Of a stretch of 64,000 nt of DNA, positions 32,611-43,922 are shown in pieces. The notes under the pieces are model-generated. The model did not search any database. It was not told where the DNA came from and worked only from the letters and a program-made list of their open reading frames with translations. How positions within the stretch are numbered: position 1 is the stretch's first letter; every line of letters begins with the position of its first letter. The translations under genes and the position numbers were made by a program. Source of the stretch: Luzula sylvatica (Eukaryota; Streptophyta; Magnoliopsida; Poales; Juncaceae); contig OX326957.1 in the NCBI GenBank assembly GCA_946800325.1, forward strand, positions 22,321,007 through 22,385,006. The letters are read 5' to 3'.

Positions 32611-33955
32611 ATGGCGAGTTCTGGGAGTGTTTTTGGCCATATACCGCTACCGCGATTGACGAAGACGAATTACGAAGTATGGAGTATACTCGGTGCGCAA
32701 GATGTTTGGGAGATAGTCGAAGCTGGCTACGTGGAACCGGTTGCCGAAACGGAGCAGACGGTAAACCAATTAAAAGCAATAAAAGAGAAACGAGTGAAAG
32801 ACAAGACCGCCATATACCTGTTGTACCAAGCTGTAGACGAGTCGGGTTTTCAGAAGATTGCCGACGCGAAAACTTCGAAGGAAGCATGGGACACTTTGGA
32901 GAGAGTGTTCAAGGGTGCCGACCGAGTAAAGCAAGTGAGGCTTCAAACTTTGCGAGGCGAATTGGAGTCCATGAAGATGAAGGAATCGGAGGGAGTGTCC
33001 GATTACATCTCGCGTGTACAAGGAGTGGCGAATCAGTTAAAAGGCAACGGAGAAGCTCTAATCGACGCAAGAGTTGTTGAGAAGATTCTACGATCTCTGA
33101 CCGAGAAGTTCGAAAACGTGGTGTGCGCTATTGAAGAGTCGAAAGATTTAGATCAAATGACCGTTGATGAATTGGCAGGTTCACTTGAAGCACACGAGCA
33201 GCGAAAGAAAAAGAAGGAGAACGAGTCACACCAGGAGGCTCTGCATGTAAAGGCGACCATAGATGAGGAGAAGACGATGTACGCTGAGAACAATCGAGGA
33301 AGAAGGCGCGGCCGAGGAGGTCGATTTGGTGGTCGAGGCAGAGGCGGAAACTATAATTCCGAAGAAAAGAAGCAACCGAATCAGCAAAATTGGCGCGGCC
33401 GAGGACGAGGTCGTGGACGAGGAAGCTGGTCGAGTCGAGCAAGTGTCGAGTGCTACAACTGCGGCAAGCCTGGACACTACGCGAAGGAGTGTTGGTCCGA
33501 GAAAAAGGTAAAAGAAAATGCCAACTTAGTAGAGAAGGAGGCAAATGATGGTGTTCTCATGATGGCTCACAAAGACACCACATCGGAGAGCGATACGATA
33601 TGGTACCTCGACACTGGCGCAAGCAACCCCATGTGCGGGCACAAATACCTTTTCGTAGAGATGAAGGAGCTAGACGATGGACACGTTTCATTTGGAGATG
33701 CGTCAAAGGTCCAAGTGAAGGGCAAAGGTAAAATTCGATTCTATCAGAAGGATGGTAAAGAAGGACATATCGAAAATGTCTATTACGTGCCTGAGATGAA
33801 AAGCAACATAATCAGCATGGGGCAACTATTGGAGAAAGGGTACTCGGTTTTCATGAAAGATCGAACGATGCAGCTGAAGGACAAGCAAGGTCAACTAGTT
33901 GCGCGTGTTGAGATGGCGAAGAATCGAATGTTCAAGCTCAACCTGAGAAGTGTGC
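32611..33955 (+). CDS. Copia gag and start of protease, interrupted
   Basis: Gag packages element RNA; protease matures the polyprotein. The ATG at 32611 lies right after the primer-binding site. Landmarks are LTKTNYEVW near residue 12, the UBN2-type gag core (DTLERVFKGADRVKQVRLQT, then RVQGVANQL and EKILRSLTEKFENVV), an Arg/Gly-rich basic stretch (about 229-277), a CCHC zinc knuckle CYNCGKPGHYAKEC (about 283-296) and the protease active site WYLDTGASNPMCG (about 334-346). The frame is intact to 33955, where the gypsy LTR is inserted. The few codons after that come from the LTR. Coding continues at 45625. Confidence 0.92.
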
Positions 33956-34435
33956 TGATGTGAGGCAAATAAGGAACAAAATTAATGCTTAATTTGGGGG
34001 TTTTAGCCCTTGTGAAGAACAATTCTATATACTTTATTAATCATATTTGAGATAACATGAATATTTCTTCACTAAGTGTGTTTTACTGCTTAATCACAGG
34101 AATTAGAAGGAATTTCTGGGAATTTGGAGAGTGTAGTTGTCTCCAACACGTCAAGAGGAGTAAAAACGATATATTACATCGATATATTCGGTACATGAAT
34201 GAGACGGGAGGCAAACAATTATCATGATGAAAACTTACACAAAAGTTTACACGAAAACCACTCAACCCTTAGCCCTTATCCTGCCCACCTACCTTTGGTG
34301 GGAATTACTTCCTTACCCCCAATCCTCTCCACCAACTCGTGGCCAATAAGAAGACTCCATGAGTGCTATAAATATGACCACAAGGGCCACGAGTTTGGAC
34401 GTTCTTTTTCACACTCTTTTACGCCCATTCTCCCA

Positions 34436-34512
<77 letters not shown>

Positions 34513-35670
34513 TTAAGCAAGTCCAAGAACTTTCAAGAACACACAAGAATTGCAACTACGAACGATAATTTTCTAAGATCGATCACCGAATAGAAGCTTA
34601 CTTCATTCGGTGAATCGGTTTACACTTCGACGAAGATCGAGTTGCGAGGATTGAGGTGGAGCTTTCTTCATCCGAATCCACGCAAGCAAGGAGTCGAGCA
34701 TTCACTATTCCACTCGGGAGCTTTCTTCCAATTGGACTTCTTGCAATCTCGAGTTCACTCAACCGGTACGGAGCTTTCTTCGATTGGCGAGTGGATCGGT
34801 ACGAAAGGAAACGTTGTGTGAGGCGACTAGCTTTCTAGCATCTCAAGCAACGGAGAAGGCATCCAAGACGAGACTCGAAGCTTTCTTCATCTCTCTAGGT
34901 GTTTTCTTTCCTTTCTTGTAATTCTTGTAGTTTAAATTCGAAATTGGGTTTGTGTAAAGAATTCTCGGTTTAATGAATCTTTAGTTTCTTGTTTACTTGA
35001 ATCGAATCTTTGTTCTAAAACTTGTTCTTTTACTTAAGCTTTTGCTCTCAATTTCTGCCTTAAAACTCAGTTTAATCTCACTTAATTCAATCTCAAATCA
35101 AACCTTTAATTCAAATCTCAAATCAAAACTCAAACCAGAATTCCAGAAATACTTCCGTTATAACGGAACTTGAACTGCGTTACAACGGACTCAACGGTTT
35201 GTACCTGACTTTCAGTCTGTTGGTACTCCGTTGTAACGCAACTTAATTCCGTTGTAACGGACTCACCAGGATTTCCACTCAAATAGTTCAATACTAGTGC
35301 GTTGTAACGGAAATTGAGGTCCGTTGTAACGTATTAACCAATCCGTTGCAACGCAACCACTGTTCGTTATAACGGACTAGTTTAGTGCGTTATAACGGAG
35401 TTTCATCCGTTGTAACGGACGTTCATCTCACACTAGCGCCAGAAAATTCACTCAAGTGCGTTGTAACGGAACTTACTTCCGTTGTAACGGACTATCTTCT
35501 GTGAATTTTCTTCGTTATTTCTCATCCATTTTGATCCAAATTTTGACGCAATTGCTCCCCGTGGAACGAATCTATACATTTGCCACTGTACAAACTTAGA
35601 TTACAAATTTTGTTGATTGATCGGGGTTTTTAACACAACGATATTTTACACGACAAAAACCCGCTCATCA
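33956..35670 (+). repeat. Gypsy 5' LTR
   Basis: 1715 bp. A CCAAT-like GGCCAATAAG is at 34341, TATAAATA at 34367-34374 and a 70-bp CT repeat at 34439-34508. A dense array of CGTTNNAACG palindromes (35155-35505) lies near the 3' end. Only the CT length and two bases separate it from the 3' LTR. Confidence 0.96.
34367..34374 (+). promoter_or_regulatory. Gypsy 5' LTR TATA box
   Basis: TATAAATA 26 bp downstream of a CCAAT-like box, with the CT repeat starting about 70 bp further on. The same arrangement is at 44336-44343 and in the solo LTR at 10423-10430. Confidence 0.65.
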
Positions 35671-35672
35671 AA

Positions 35673-35690
35673 TGGCGCCGCTGCCGGGGA
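35673..35690 (+). promoter_or_regulatory. Gypsy primer-binding site (tRNA-Asp type)
   Basis: TGGCGCCGCTGCCGGGGA, two bases after the LTR. It differs at one position from the complement of plant tRNA-Asp (TGGCGCCGTTGCCGGGGA), the site typical of Athila-type elements. Confidence 0.85.
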
Positions 35691-35800
35691 GCGGTGTTTA
35701 AGTCAATATTTTAGATCGAAACTTGAGATTTAAATTCATAAATTTGTTTACTCACTTCTTTGTTTCTTTTGTGACAATCTAGGTGAAGGAAGAAAGCTTT

Positions 35801-37057
35801 ATGCACAACACAAGATCGCGCAAAGGCGAATTACTTCCGTTTGTCAAGGAGATCGAGAGAAGGAACAAAAGCTCTAAGAAGAGCAAGGAACCGACACAAG
35901 AAGATCAAGACGAACCTCAACTTCAAACTCAAACTTTTTCTTCTTTCTCTACTCATTTAAATTCAAATATGGGTGATGAAACAAGAGCTCCAAGGCCAAA
36001 AACCTTGAGAGAATTAGTAGCACCTGGAAATGTGGAGGATAATTATAATTTTATTAGGCCCAATATTCCGAATTTCAAAGCGGATCCGAGCATTATAGGC
36101 TCATTGCCTATTTTTCATGGGAAAGCCACGGAAAACCCTCATAAACACTTAAAAGATTTCAAGATTCAACTAAACATATATTCGAATTTTGAAGCTTTTA
36201 GTGACATTCTTCTTCTTCTTTTTCCTTACTCATTAGGTGAAGGACCCAAGGATTGGTTCTACACGCTTAGAGGCCCTCTCGCATTCAACGAAGTAGCAAA
36301 CCTCTTCAAGGAGAGGTACTTTTCGGCCTCTCGATTGGCGGCTATAAGGCGAGAACTTTTGGCAATAACGCAAAAACCGAACGAAACATTCCACGAATAC
36401 TACGATCGATTCATGCGTTTGAAGGAAGAATGCCCAAGCCACAATGTCGCGGTCCAATTCCTCTACGAACAATTCATTAACGGTCTAGGATACTCGGAGA
36501 ACCAATTCCTCAACGCATCCGCGGGGGGAAGTATCGCGAACAAAGATCTCGAAGAGATTAAGAAGCTACTCGAAGTGATGGCAACCAATTCTCAATCAAG
36601 AAGGAACGTCGAATACCGAGTTAATGCGTGTAGCGATCTCAATGTCGACATGCTTAACGACAAGCTCGAGATCATCATGAAGGCTTTGGGCAAGGAGGAC
36701 ACAAAAAAATGTGGAGTTTGCCTCGCAAATACCCACCACACCGATGAGTGCCCGAGTGTGATCGAAGATGCAAATGCCGTTTACAAGAAATTCGACGCCT
36801 CGAACTCGTATAATCCGAATCTCCGCAACCATCCTAACTTTAGTTGGTCAAATCCCAACAATGCTCAACCCGATCCGTATCGCCAACCGTTTACAAAGCC
36901 GGCTACGTACCAACACCCTAACGCTACACAATCAATACCGAAACCGGTACAAGGACAAGAGTTCGATATGAAGGCGATGATGGACGGTATAACCTCTATA
37001 ATCAAGCAAGAAATCGGGGGGGGGGGGGGGGGGTCAATAAAAACATGGAAACGATGA
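35801..37057 (+). CDS. Gypsy gag
   Basis: The open frame begins upstream, but the first ATG is 35801 (MHNTRSRKGELLP). The central Retrotrans_gag domain is clear: GEGPKDWFYTLRGPLAF, then ANLFKERYFSASR, ETFHEYYDRFMRLKEECPSH and QFINGL. A zinc knuckle CGVCLANTHHTDEC (CX2CX4HX4C) follows near residue 305, then a Pro/Asn-rich tail. The frame runs through the 18-base G-run at 37016-37033 and ends at 37057 with codons that are out of frame for the element. In related elements gag continues into the protease in one frame, and here that reading is displaced by the G-run length. Confidence 0.92.
   Translation: MHNTRSRKGELLPFVKEIERRNKSSKKSKEPTQEDQDEPQLQTQTFSSFSTHLNSNMGDETRAPRPKTLRELVAPGNVEDNYNFIRPNIPNFKADPSIIGSLPIFHGKATENPHKHLKDFKIQLNIYSNFEAFSDILLLLFPYSLGEGPKDWFYTLRGPLAFNEVANLFKERYFSASRLAAIRRELLAITQKPNETFHEYYDRFMRLKEECPSHNVAVQFLYEQFINGLGYSENQFLNASAGGSIANKDLEEIKKLLEVMATNSQSRRNVEYRVNACSDLNVDMLNDKLEIIMKALGKEDTKKCGVCLANTHHTDECPSVIEDANAVYKKFDASNSYNPNLRNHPNFSWSNPNNAQPDPYRQPFTKPATYQHPNATQSIPKPVQGQEFDMKAMMDGITSIIKQEIGGGGGGSIKTWKR
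37016..37033. repeat. Poly-G run (18 bases) at the gag/pol junction
   Basis: Eighteen consecutive G. The downstream coding frame (NKNMETMKQEISS) is offset from gag by the run. Adding or removing bases by slippage would switch fusion on or off. Confidence 0.95.
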
Positions 37058-39444
37058 AGCAAGAGATCTCAAGTGTAAGGCAAGAGGTTTCGAACACGAA
37101 TCGCCATGTGGGCAACTTGGAGACTCAAATCAATCAAATTGCCACTCGAGTAAACGTAATTGAATCCCAAGGTACATCTCGACTCCAATCTCAATCTTTG
37201 GCTCCTTCCGAGCAAAGGCATGTGAATGCAATATCGCTCCGAAGCGGTAAAGAAGTGGGCGAAAGTTCGAAGAGTAAGGAGGTAGAAGAAGAAAGGGAGC
37301 TCGAAGTACCGGTACCGAAAGAGAATCCGTCTCAAGCCACGAATATACCAACTCGAGAACTAGAACCCGAATCGACTCAAGTCAAGCCACCTTTCCCGAG
37401 TCGTCTCCCAAAGCCAATCGAATCGAATAACGACGTGCTTGCCATCTTAAAGAAAGTGGAGGTAAACATTCCTCTACTCGAAGCAATCAAAGAAGTGCCT
37501 CGTTTGGCAAAATACATCAAGGCATTATGCACGAATAAAAGAAAGACAAAGGGAGATGAGTTGATTAGTGTGGGGGAGAGTGTTTCGGCGATTTTGAGAC
37601 TTCCCCAAAAGCACAAAGATCCGGGGATGTTTGCCATTCCATGCAAAATCGGGCAACATGAATTACCCAAATGCATGCTCGATTTGGGCGCATCCATTAA
37701 TGTAATGCCCTTCTCGGTTTTCAAAACCCTAGATCTCGGCCCTCTCGACGATACACAAGTAGTAATTCAATTGGCCGATAGATCTACGACAAAGCCGGTG
37801 GGAGTAGTCGAAGATGTGATCGTAACGGTGAATGGACTTTATTTCCCCGCGGACTTCTACGTGTTGGACATGAATGAGGGGAGTAACGATTCAACCCCGA
37901 TTCTCCTTGGACGGCCATTTTTGAAGACGGCGCGCACAAAAATCGATGTACATGCGGGAGAGCTCACGATGGAGTTCGATGATGAGGTAATCAAATTCAA
38001 TATTTTTGACAAACTAAAGGAACCTATTGTAGGTACACTCAACTTAAGTGCTATGGACGTGGTCGACGATTGTGTACAAGAAATCATGGATAGCTCTCTC
38101 GAAAACTTTCAATGGAGCTCGAACCCACTATTCGAGGAATTTGAAGGATATGACAATCCTACATTCGAGATCGAGCCGGACTTGGAAGAAGAACAAGGCA
38201 TAGGTCAAGCACTTTTTCTAAGAGACCTCGAAATTCCGATGCAAAGAGCTCCATCTTCAATCGAACAAGCTCCAAGGTTAGAATTGAAAAAATTACCTTT
38301 TGGACTAAAGTATGCTTTTCTCGATGAAGCGAAGACCTTGCCGGTGATAATTGCCTCGAACCTAGCAAAGGAGCAAGAAGAAAAACTCATCGAAATGCTA
38401 AAAAGGAATAAGAAGGCTTTCGGGTGGACACTCTCCGACATTCCGGGCATCTCCCCCTCCATGTGCACACACCGAATCCTTCTCGAGGACGATGCTAAGC
38501 CCTCGCGAGAACCACAAAGGCGGCTCAATCCGCCAATGATGGAAGTTGTAAAGAAAGAGGTGATCAAGCTACTCGACGCCGGAATCATTTACCCCATCGC
38601 CGACTCGAAATGGGTCTCGCCCATACACGTGGTGCCGAAGAAAACGGGGATGACGATAGTTGAGAACGATGAAGGCGATCAAGTACCGACTCGAGTTCAA
38701 AACGGGTGGCGAGTTTGCATCGATTATCGAAGGCTCAATAAGGCGACAAAGAAGGATCACTTTCCGCTTCCATTCATCGATCAAATGTTAGAAAGACTCG
38801 CGGGAAATCCATTCTATTGCTTCCTCGATGGATTTTCGGGCTATTTCCAAATACCGGTCGCACCCGAAGATCAAGAGAAGACCACATTCACATGCCCGTT
38901 TGGTACCTTCGCGTACCGACGCATGCCATTCGGGCTATGCAATGCTCCCGGCACATTTCAAAGGTGTATGCTTTCTCTTTTCTCCGATTATATTGCCAAA
39001 TTCATTGAAGTTTTTATGGATGATTTCTCGGTATTTGGGGACTCATTCGACTCGTGTCTAGATCACTTGTCCCAAATACTCGAGAAATGCATTGAATCTA
39101 AGCTTGTCTTAAATTTTGAGAAATGCCACTTCATGGTGAGCAATGGAATTGTATTAGGTCATTTGATCTCGGAGAAAGGAATGGAAGTCGACAAGGCAAA
39201 AATCGACGTAATCAAGACACTTCCGTATCCAAAGACGGTAAAAGACGTGCGATCCTTTCTTGGCCATGCGGGATTCTATAGGCGCTTCATCAAAGATTTC
39301 TCCAAACTCGCCCAACCAATGTGCCAACTATTGAAGAAAGACGAAAAATTCGAATTCGGGGAAAAGTGCAAGAGTTCCTTCGACGAATTGAAAGAGAAGC
39401 TTTGCTCCGCACCAAGAAAGGATCCTTCTCGAGGACGATGCTAA
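37045..39444 (+). pseudogene. Gypsy pol part 1: protease and reverse transcriptase, cut by duplication
   Basis: After a coiled-coil-like gag tail (METMKQEISSVRQEV) and a low-complexity linker, the aspartic protease appears as CMLDLGASINVMPFSVF (residues about 210-226, DLGAS instead of DTGAS as in Athila-type elements) with ILLGRPFLKTA. Reverse transcriptase follows: [30 protein letters not shown]-type [28 protein letters not shown] and the catalytic FMDDFSVFG, then LGHLIS and [16 protein letters not shown]. The frame stops at 39444 because a 946-bp shift from a tandem duplication starts at 39422 and changes phase. No RNase H or integrase is in this frame. Confidence 0.93.
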
Positions 39445-40361
39445 GCCCTCGCGAGAACCACAAAGGCGGCTCAATCCGCCAATGATGGAAGTTGTAAAGA
39501 AAGAGGTGATCAAGCTACTCGACGCCGGAATCATTTACCCCATCGCCGACTCGAAATGGGTCTCGCCCATACACGTGGTGCCGAAGAAAACGGGGATGAC
39601 GATAGTTGAGAACGATGAAGGCGATCAAGTACCGACTCGAGTTCAAAACGGGTGGCGAGTTTGCATCGATTATCGAAGGCTCAATAAGGCGACAAAGAAG
39701 GATCACTTTCCGCTTCCATTCATCGATCAAATGTTAGAAAGACTCGCGGGAAATCCATTCTATTGCTTCCTCGATGGATTTTCGGGCTATTTCCAAATAC
39801 CGGTCGCACCCGAAGATCAAGAGAAGACCACATTCACATGCCCGTTTGGTACCTTCGCGTACCGACGCATGCCATTCGGGCTATGCAATGCTCCCGGCAC
39901 ATTTCAAAGGTGTATGCTTTCTCTTTTCTCCGATTATATTGCCAAATTCATTGAAGTTTTTATGGATGATTTCTCGGTATTTGGGGACTCATTCGACTCG
40001 TGTCTAGATCACTTGTCCCAAATACTCGAGAAATGCATTGAATCTAAGCTTGTCTTAAATTTTGAGAAATGCCACTTCATGGTGAGCAATGGAATTGTAT
40101 TAGGTCATTTGATCTCGGAGAAAGGAATGGAAGTCGACAAGGCAAAAATCGACGTAATCAAGACACTTCCGTATCCAAAGACGGTAAAAGACGTGCGATC
40201 CTTTCTTGGCCATGCGGGATTCTATAGGCGCTTCATCAAAGATTTCTCCAAACTCGCCCAACCAATGTGCCAACTATTGAAGAAAGACGAAAAATTCGAA
40301 TTCGGGGAAAAGTGCAAGAGTTCCTTCGACGAATTGAAAGAGAAGCTTTGCTCCGCACCAA
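38476..40361 (+). repeat. Perfect 940-bp tandem duplication within reverse transcriptase
   Basis: Bases 38476-39415 recur at 39422-40361 with no difference that I can see, separated by six bases (GAAAGG). The offset is 946 bp, which is not a multiple of three. Both copies contain the complete RT catalytic core. Confidence 0.95.
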
Positions 40362-42127
40362 TCATCAAGTCGCCAAATTGGGAGCTACCATTCGAAATAA
40401 TGTGTGACGCAAGCGACACAAGTGTGGGGGCGGTACTTGGCCAAAGAGAAGGAAAAGACCCTCACGTCATCGCCTACGCCTCAAAGTCTCTCGACAATGC
40501 CCAACGAAACTACACCACCACCAAAAAGGAACTCCTCGCAATTGTGTTTGCATTGGAGAAATTTCGTTCTTATCTTTTAGGTACGAAAGTGATAGTCTTC
40601 TCGGATCACGGCGCGTTGAGACACTTGATGAAGAAGAAGGAGTGCAAACCGAGATTGCTCCGATGGATCCTTTTGCTTCAAGAATTCAACCTCGAGATCA
40701 AGGACAAAAAGGGATGCGAGAATCTCGTGGCAGATCATTTGAGTCGGCTTCCATTGAAGATCGAAGATCTCGTTCCGATTCGCGAGGAATTCCCCGAAGA
40801 ACACGTTCTCGCGGCCCAAGTCGAAGCACCATGGTACGCCGACCTTGCAAACTACATCGTCACGAAGAAATTTCCCCCGAGCTTCTCCAAGGCGCAACGC
40901 GACAAGATGAAAAGTAACGCGCGATTCTACGTTTGGGAAGACCCGCTCCTTTTATGCATTTGTGCCGACCAAGTAATTCGAAAATGCGTTCACCAAAGTG
41001 AGGTACAATCTATTCTTTCTTTTTGTCATACATTACAATGTGGTGGACATTTCGGTATCGCACGTACCACACACAAGGTACAAGAATGTGGATTTTATTG
41101 GCCAACCTTGCATAAAGACGTTGCAAACTTTGTGAAAGGTTGTGAAAATTGCCAAAAGACGGGGAACTTGAGCCGTAGAAATCAAATGCCCCTCAATTCA
41201 ATTTATGTGTGTGAACCATTCGATATTTGGGGCATTGATTTCATGGGCCCGTTTCCATCGTCTTTTGGCTATACTTACATCTTGTTGTGTGTAGATTACG
41301 TGACAAAATGGGTAGAGGCGGTACCAACCAAGCATGCGGATTCGAAAACGGTGGTGGACTTTTTGAAGAGAAATATCTTTCAACGATTCGGCATACCAAG
41401 AGTTCTTATAAGCGATCGAGGCTCCCATTTTTGCAATCGATATCTCCAAGGCCTCCTCGAGAAATACCATGTGAGCCATCGAACCTCCACCGCGTATCAT
41501 CCTCAAACAAACGGCCAAGCGGAGGTTTCGAATCGAGAAATAAAATCTATTTTAGAGAAAGTGGTGAACCCGACACGAAAGGATTGGAGTTCTCGACTAG
41601 GCGACGCACTTTGGGCGTATCGTACCGCTTTCAAAACACCAATAGGTATGACTCCTTTTAAACTCGTGTACGGAAAGGCGTGCCATCTCCCGGTCGAATT
41701 AGAGCTCAAAGCCTTTTGGGCGATCAAGCAATTGGCCCTCGACTACCCGAAGGACGCATCGGCACGTAAGCTCCAATTGCTCGAGCTAGACGAATTCCGG
41801 CAAGAGGCCTACGACAATTCGAGCTTGTGCAAAGCAAAGGCCAAAAGATTTCATGACCGAATGATTCAAAAGAAAGAATTCCAAGTAGGGGAAAGAGTGT
41901 TGTTATTCAACTCTCGTCTCAAACTTTTCCCCGGAAAACTTCGGTCCCGATGGATCGGCCCTTTTGTGGTCACCAATGTGACTACATTTGGGATTGTCGA
42001 AATTCGAAGCGAAGAAACGAACAAAACGTTCAAAGTGAACGGCCATCGACTCAAGCACTACCACGCAAATTTCGAAACCGGGTGGATGGAGGAGCAAGCT
42101 CTAGAGCCCAACGACACCTCACAATGA
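39482..42127 (+). CDS. Gypsy pol part 2: reverse transcriptase, RNase H, integrase
   Basis: The second RT copy (same motifs as 37045-39444, FMDDFSVFG intact) runs on without break into RNase H ([16 protein letters not shown] near residue 300, [19 protein letters not shown], then [10 protein letters not shown]). Integrase follows: HHCC zinc region ([10 protein letters not shown] ... CENCQKTG, about 515-560), catalytic core [20 protein letters not shown] and [18 protein letters not shown] (the D, D and E residues), and a C-terminal region [16 protein letters not shown]. The stop is at 42125-42127. The 5' start at 39482 is only the first ATG after the duplication; the natural start would be in gag. 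Everything from RT to integrase is open, so the damage is confined to the upstream junctions. Confidence 0.93.
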   Translation: MMEVVKKEVIKLLDAGIIYPIADSKWVSPIHVVPKKTGMTIVENDEGDQVPTRVQNGWRVCIDYRRLNKATKKDHFPLPFIDQMLERLAGNPFYCFLDGFSGYFQIPVAPEDQEKTTFTCPFGTFAYRRMPFGLCNAPGTFQRCMLSLFSDYIAKFIEVFMDDFSVFGDSFDSCLDHLSQILEKCIESKLVLNFEKCHFMVSNGIVLGHLISEKGMEVDKAKIDVIKTLPYPKTVKDVRSFLGHAGFYRRFIKDFSKLAQPMCQLLKKDEKFEFGEKCKSSFDELKEKLCSAPIIKSPNWELPFEIMCDASDTSVGAVLGQREGKDPHVIAYASKSLDNAQRNYTTTKKELLAIVFALEKFRSYLLGTKVIVFSDHGALRHLMKKKECKPRLLRWILLLQEFNLEIKDKKGCENLVADHLSRLPLKIEDLVPIREEFPEEHVLAAQVEAPWYADLANYIVTKKFPPSFSKAQRDKMKSNARFYVWEDPLLLCICADQVIRKCVHQSEVQSILSFCHTLQCGGHFGIARTTHKVQECGFYWPTLHKDVANFVKGCENCQKTGNLSRRNQMPLNSIYVCEPFDIWGIDFMGPFPSSFGYTYILLCVDYVTKWVEAVPTKHADSKTVVDFLKRNIFQRFGIPRVLISDRGSHFCNRYLQGLLEKYHVSHRTSTAYHPQTNGQAEVSNREIKSILEKVVNPTRKDWSSRLGDALWAYRTAFKTPIGMTPFKLVYGKACHLPVELELKAFWAIKQLALDYPKDASARKLQLLELDEFRQEAYDNSSLCKAKAKRFHDRMIQKKEFQVGERVLLFNSRLKLFPGKLRSRWIGPFVVTNVTTFGIVEIRSEETNKTFKVNGHRLKHYHANFETGWMEEQALEPNDTSQ

Positions 42128-42365
42128 TGAGCTCGGCCAAGTCGAGCTCAAGACGTTAAACAAGAGCGCTAGCGAGGGAGGCACGCCCACGCATCAAAGG
42201 TTGTATCTCTCTATTATCCCTCTTTTAGGAATTTTCGATTTGTTATACTTGAGGACAAGTATTCTCTAAGTGTGGGGGGGTAACATACAATCTTTGACCT
42301 GTATGAGCCCAATTAAAATTTAAAAAAATCAGGGAAAATTGAAATTTTTTTGATCTGGCCAGCAA

Positions 42366-42782
42366 CTCCGTTGTAACGGACCTCAATGTCCGTTATAACG
42401 GACTGTACAGAAATTTAAAAATTTGACTGGCGCCAAGAGTTCCGTTGTAACGGAATGGTATTGCGCTGTAACGGAGAGCCCTCTAAATTCAATTCTCATT
42501 CTACGGCTAGTACTCCGTTACGACGGAATACAATTGCGTTACAACGGACCAAAAATAGCGTTGCAACGGACATGAAAAACTCAGGAAATTGCGTTGCAAC
42601 GGTAAATTCCAAAAATTTGCCAGAACTATGTGCGTTGTAACGGACCTCAATGTCCGTTGCAACGGACATACTCAGAATTTTTAAAACTAAGCTACGAATA
42701 GTGCTCCGTTATAACGCAGTTAGTACGTTGTAACGGACCTCAATGTCCGTTGTAACGGACTTTAAAATTGCGTTGTAACGGA
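42366..42782. repeat. CGTTNNAACG palindrome array, gypsy 3' region
   Basis: More than a dozen CCGTTGTAACGG-type sites with variants (GCGTTGCAACGG, CCGTTATAACGG). The phrase GTAACGGACCTCAATGTCCG occurs three times. Similar arrays are in both LTRs and in the solo LTR at 10015-11657. Confidence 0.9.
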
Positions 42783-43267
42783 ATAGTTTCTGGCAAGTTT
42801 TCTATTTTACTTGAAATTTTCAAACATTAAACATTATTTTTGAACCCTGAGCATCAATAATAAATAAGTCAAGCATAAAATGCATAAAAAGATTTTTCTC
42901 CACTGAATTGAACTAAATTGTTGTTTATAAAACAAAATTTCATTTAACTCGGAATTTCGCTCTCAAAATTGAAAGTTTGCAAAATATTTTAAAAGATTTG
43001 GTTATGATTTTGAAGAGATCTATTCGGGGATTCCAGCCCTATTGTTTCAAATTTCACGAGTTTGAGACACTTGATCAATGCGCGGTTCAAGCGATACGTT
43101 TTAACTCGATTTTCGAACCCGTAATTGATATGGGACTTATGAGTAAGGTTCTTAGCGTGGCCGTTAAAGTACGTTTTGCTAGAGTTAAAACATGACCAAT
43201 TGCACTATGAAATGACCGTTTGTGGGGACCCGTTAGTAGATTAAATATACCCGTTTGTTTAAAAAAA

Positions 43268-43458
43268 AAAAAAAATGAAGGTCAAAAGACAACACCGAGA
43301 GTAACCTCATTGCATTTCGGTGTAGTGGGGCATTCGGTTAAAGACTTCATAAAAAAAAAAAAAAAAAAAAAAAAGAAAAAAAAGAAGAAGGTCAAAAGAC
43401 AACACCGAGAGTAACCTCATTGCATTTCGGTGTAGTGGGGCTTTCGGTTAAAGACTTC
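43268..43458. repeat. 73-bp direct duplication separated by A-run
   Basis: GAAGGTCAAAAGACAACACCG...AAGACTTC occurs at about 43277-43349 and 43387-43459 with one visible difference. Each is preceded by an A-rich run (43260-43273, 43351-43384). Confidence 0.88.
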
Positions 43459-43910
43459 CAAAGAAAGAAAAGAAAACGAATGAGCGGGAAAATTGATCGA
43501 AAACGTGTATGAACCTTGTACCATTGTACCAAACGTGTTTTAAAATGAATAACTTGCATTTAAGATCATCTAGCAAAACGGGAAATTTTGGCCCGATAAT
43601 AGCTTTCGAATTGAGTCCTTTTGAAATTGTGGAGTAAAGCAATTCGAAGTAAAAACGTTTAAGTCGCTTTTACCGTTTGAGATCGAGTGTCATGAAAAAC
43701 TCTTATGAAATTTCGAGTTAATTTCGAGATCTAATAATGAAAAGACCAATATCATTCTAAATAACTAGTAAACTTGATGAAATGAGAGTGAACCATTTGA
43801 TTCATGAAATTAGTTTTTGAACCAACAATATAACTTCAACAAAATCTTATGCAATTCTCTCTTATGTTTGACTTTTATACTCTAATTGATCGAGGATGAT
43901 CAAGGATTTA

Positions 43911-43922
43911 AGTGTGGGGGTA
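43911..43922 (+). promoter_or_regulatory. Polypurine tract before gypsy 3' LTR
   Basis: AGTGTGGGGGTA two bases before the LTR start. The same core (AAGTGTGGGGG) stands 1.6 kb upstream at 42269, which looks like a second internal purine tract. Confidence 0.7.

Noticed and set aside
32603..33544. Minus-strand and alternative-frame ORFs over the copia gag
   Set aside because: They are shadows of the real gag-protease frame, which has recognisable motifs.
34199..34568. Open frames ending in Leu-Ser repeats (also at 44168-44542 and 10136-10579)
   Set aside because: They cross the CT repeat of the gypsy LTRs and have no domain; the LTR is non-coding.
38159..42159. Many 60-130 codon frames on both strands over the gypsy pol
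   Set aside because: They are shadows of pol; several appear twice only because of the 940-bp duplication.
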